From the NCBI GenBank assembly GCA_012931725.1, contig CM022944.1, positions 66,994,076 through 67,058,075 of the forward strand: a stretch of DNA of 64,000 nucleotides. Reading direction: 5' to 3'. The notes beneath the pieces are model-generated. The model did no database searches and was not told where the DNA came from. It saw only the letters and a list, made by a program, of their open reading frames with translations. This document shows positions 61,450 through 64,000 of the stretch, in pieces. The translations under genes were made by a program, and so were the position numbers. This DNA is from Litsea cubeba. Taxonomy: Eukaryota; Streptophyta; Magnoliopsida; Laurales; Lauraceae. Every line of letters starts with the position of its first letter. Position 1 is the first letter of the stretch.

Positions 61450-61728
61450 TTTGGCATGGAAGCCAGGTTTTTGTTTGTGGCATGGAAGCCAATTTTGGCA
61501 TGAGAGCCAGCTTTTCTTGTGGCATTGATAGCCGAGTTTTTTTTTTGTGGCATCTATAGCCAGTTTTGGTGGCATTGATAGCCGGTTTGTGGCATTTATA
61601 GCCTGTTTTGATGGCATTTATAGCCGGTTTATAGCATTTATAGCCTGTTTTGTTTTGGTGGCATTGATAGCCGGTTTGTGGCATTTATAGCCTGTTTTGA
61701 TGGCATTTATAGCCGGTTTGGTTTTCAA
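61450..61728. repeat. GGCATTTATAGCCGGTTT minisatellite in B2
   Basis: About a dozen imperfect units of 17-25 bp (GGCAT-N-TAGCC or GGCATGGAAGCC). The motif is the same as the GGCGTTTATAGCCGATTT units in the B LTRs, on the same strand. ORFs here are repeat artefacts. Confidence 0.85.
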
Positions 61729-61734
61729 AAATGC

Positions 61735-62195
61735 AAGTATCGACTAAAAGTCGCCTCCCTGCTGAATGCTCTTGCAAGTATCGATGGAATGTCGCATCCT
61801 TGCTCATTCGGTTGTGAGTATCGATGAAATGTCGCATCCTCGCGGATTTGGGTGCAAGTATCGATGGAATGTTGCATCCTTGCTTTTCAAAAATTTTGGT
61901 TTTGCGGGTACTGTCTTGATGTCGTTTCCCTACGGTTTTTGAAATTTGTGGTTTTCTCGAACCTTTGAGTTATGGATATCAACTGAAATGTTGCGTCTCC
62001 ATGGTTTTTTAGGTTTTTTCGAACCTTTGAAATTTGGGTTGTGGATATCAACTGAAATGTTGCGTCTCCACAGTTTTGGATTTTGCAAGTATCGACGAAA
62101 TGTCGCTTCCCTGCAATTTTGGAAGTGTCGAACGTGGTTCATATGCTTCCGATTTGTGCGAGTATCGACTAAGCGTCGCTTCCCCGCGGTTTTTT
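61735..62195. repeat. AGTATCGA repeat array in B2
   Basis: About nine degenerate units of 38-70 bp built on AGTATCGAYGAAATGTCGC or GGATATCAACTGAAATGTTGC followed by a CCCTGC-like block. Units contain inverted GCAAG/CTTGC and CGA/TCG arms. The stretch 62196-62549 holds nothing I recognise. Confidence 0.8.
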
Positions 62196-62549
62196 TGAAA
62201 AACCATTTTTTTTTGTTTAAAGGCACAAGGGTCATAAGTTTTGACCTAAAACCATTTTGGCGGTAAAAGGCAGGGTGGACTAGGGTGGAAATCCCTGAAT
62301 CCGGATTTTGTTTCAAACCATGAATTTTGGGTTCAAGGGTTGAAAATTTTGGTCAAGTTAGGGAAAGGTTCCTAAACTTGGATATTTTTTTTTTGAACAA
62401 TGAAACGATGAAAGTAAGCATTGTTTTAAATTTCTAGAAATTTCAACATTTGATATGAAAATTCTAAAAAAAGGGTGGGTTTAGCGAGCGTGTACCTGGA
62501 AACTGGTTTTGGCCATACAGGCATTGCTCTTACCTAGTTGGGTAAGTCT

Positions 62550-64000
62550 TCAAGGGTAGTACCGCTTTAAGAACTTGCCGTTGATGGGCAGCATACATCT
62601 GTCACCTTCCATGTTTAGGAGTGCGTATGCGCCATTAGAGAAAACCTTGTCGATGACGTAGGGTCCCTCCCATTTTGGCTCAAATTTGCCTTTGGACTTG
62701 TGAGCGAAGAGCATTGGTCTTTTTACCGCAAGAACCAAGTCACTCTTTTTGTAGGCGCGTTGCCTGACCTTTTTATCGAAAGATCCTGCCATGCGTGCTT
62801 GGTAAAGTTCAATGCTTTGTTGAGCTTCGAGCCGTCTCTCATTGAGATTGTCCAGCTCATGGAGTCGCAATTTGACATTGCTTTCTTGAGTCATGTCATT
62901 TTGCAAGGATGCCCTCAAGGAAGGAATTTATACTTCCAAGGGCACGACAGCTTCGCATCCATAGACTAAGGAGAATGGTGTGCTATGGGTTGGTCCTCGA
63001 ACGATGGTTCGATAGGCCCACAAAGCTTCAGACATTTTGTCGCTCCAGTCTCTTTTGTGACTAGAGACCGTTTTTTTGATGATTTTGCAGAGTTTCTTGT
63101 TGAAAGCTTCTGCTAACCCGTTTGCTGCCGGATTGTATGGAGTTGAAGGACAGCTTTGGATTTTGTATTTGTCGCAGAACCTGTAGAATCGATGATCCCG
63201 GAACTGTGGTCCGTTATCATGGACGAATCTTTTGGGTATGCCAAAACGACAAATGATGTTGGTGCGCAGGAACTGAAGGACTGATGAGGTCTTCATTTCG
63301 TTAAACGCAAATGCTTCTGACCACTTGGAGAAATAATCCGTAGCGGTGAAGATGAAGCGATGACCTTTGCTCGAAGGGGGAGAAATAAGACCTATGATGT
63401 CCATACCCCAGGCTTTGAAAGGCCATGAGATCACTGTAGGATGCAGCCATTCTGGAGGCATGTGAATGTAATCTCCATGAACTTGGCATTGTTGGTAGCG
63501 CTTAGCAAATTGCATTGCGTCAGCTACCATGGTAGGCCAGTAATATCCTAACCTTTTTATCTGATCATAGAGCTTAGGTCCAGCCTGATGAGCTCCGCAA
63601 AGACCAGCATGAACTTCTTTGAGTGTTTCTTCAGCCTCTTGTTGTGACAAGCAGCGAGAAGTACTCCGTTGAAGGATTTCCTGTAAAGGATTTTTGAAGG
63701 AATATCCAAATGAAAGCTTGGGGTTCGCCTTTGGGTGCTTACCTGTTCTTTTGGATCTTCAGGTAGGATTCCGAACATAATGTAATCAATGAATGGATCC
63801 CTCCAGTCGCCGATTGAAGTTTGAAGGATTGAAATCCGACTTCCGACCACTTGGTGGCATTCAGCCACTGCTTGGTGTGTGTTAAGAGGAGGAAGGATTC
63901 TTCTTTCGCACACTGTGATTTGCATGTTTTCCCCTTCCTGGATTGCCATGGATGCGGCAAGTCCGGCTAGGGCATCTGCACGTATGTTTTCACCTCTACG
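62550..64000 (-). pseudogene. B2 pol: integrase and RNase H linker, broken
   Basis: Minus strand, running in from beyond the window. In order: linker (DWRDPFIDYIMFGILPEDPKEQ, about 63820-63750); HHCC zinc site (HAGLCGAH then KRYQQCQ, about 63610-63485), where the first Cys is Tyr; DDE core with Asp in WGMDIIG, Asp in VHDNGPQFRD and Glu in GLAEAFNKKL; PLEV, then TAA at 62928-62930 where Glu is usual; C-terminal GPY/F module (KFEPKWEGPYVIDKV, about 62680) ending KFLKRYYP with the stop at 62550. A frameshift lies near 63655. The sequence is of Tat/Retand type. Confidence 0.92.

Noticed and set aside
61450..62195. CRISPR array
   Set aside because: Units are degenerate, spacers are not unique or of constant length, and the setting is a plant retrotransposon.

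Overview
The window is plant nuclear DNA made almost entirely of LTR retrotransposons nested inside one another. Three features point to an angiosperm with a large, repeat-rich genome. The four Copia copies have plant-type primer sites complementary to initiator tRNA-Met. The Ty3/Gypsy elements have gag, RT and integrase of the plant Tat/Retand type. A plant mobile domain (PMD) gene carries a T-rich, GT-AG intron. I see no rRNA, tRNA, CRISPR or ordinary host gene. Each LTR junction was fixed by comparing copies within the window. Family names are mine: C1-C4 (Copia, LTR about 2.0 kb), B0-B3 (Tat-like Gypsy, LTR about 2.6 kb), G (a second Gypsy, LTR 865 bp) and X/Y (non-coding LTR-like elements).

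Left nest (1-31259). G lies on the minus strand: LTR 30395-31259, gag and pol running leftward. Its RT is split by X (24373-27568, target duplication GTGGC) and again by C2 (14265-24033, target duplication GAAGG). G pol is then cut at 14028 by B0 (minus strand; LTR 11464-14028, leader, start of an ORF to 9604). B0 is cut by a B-family LTR in the opposite orientation (B3, 8894-9603), and that LTR is cut by C1 (window start to 8893). C1 therefore sits inside B3, inside B0, inside G, which itself landed in a Y element.

Middle (31260-33591): three fragments of the X/Y family in both orientations, with no gene.

Right nest (33592-64000). B1 (LTR 33592-36182, then an antisense PMD gene) is cut at 38745 by C4 (minus strand). 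C4 is cut at 43666 by B2 (LTR 43667-46227, antisense PMD gene, pol at 62550-64000 on minus). B2's PMD gene is cut at 50637 by C3 (50638-60341, minus strand, target duplication CTTTT). The remainders of B2, C4 and B1 should follow in that order to the right of the window.

How the parts work: the Copia and Gypsy units encode gag, protease, integrase, RT and RNase H for their own copying, but every copy here is broken by stops, frameshifts or insertions. C2 is closest to intact. The least ordinary part is the B family. Between pol and the 3' LTR it carries a PMD gene on the opposite strand, with its own TATA box, a 10-nt first coding exon, a 0.6-0.7 kb intron, a nuclear-type basic patch and a coiled-coil tail. 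It is flanked by arrays of hairpin-forming repeats.
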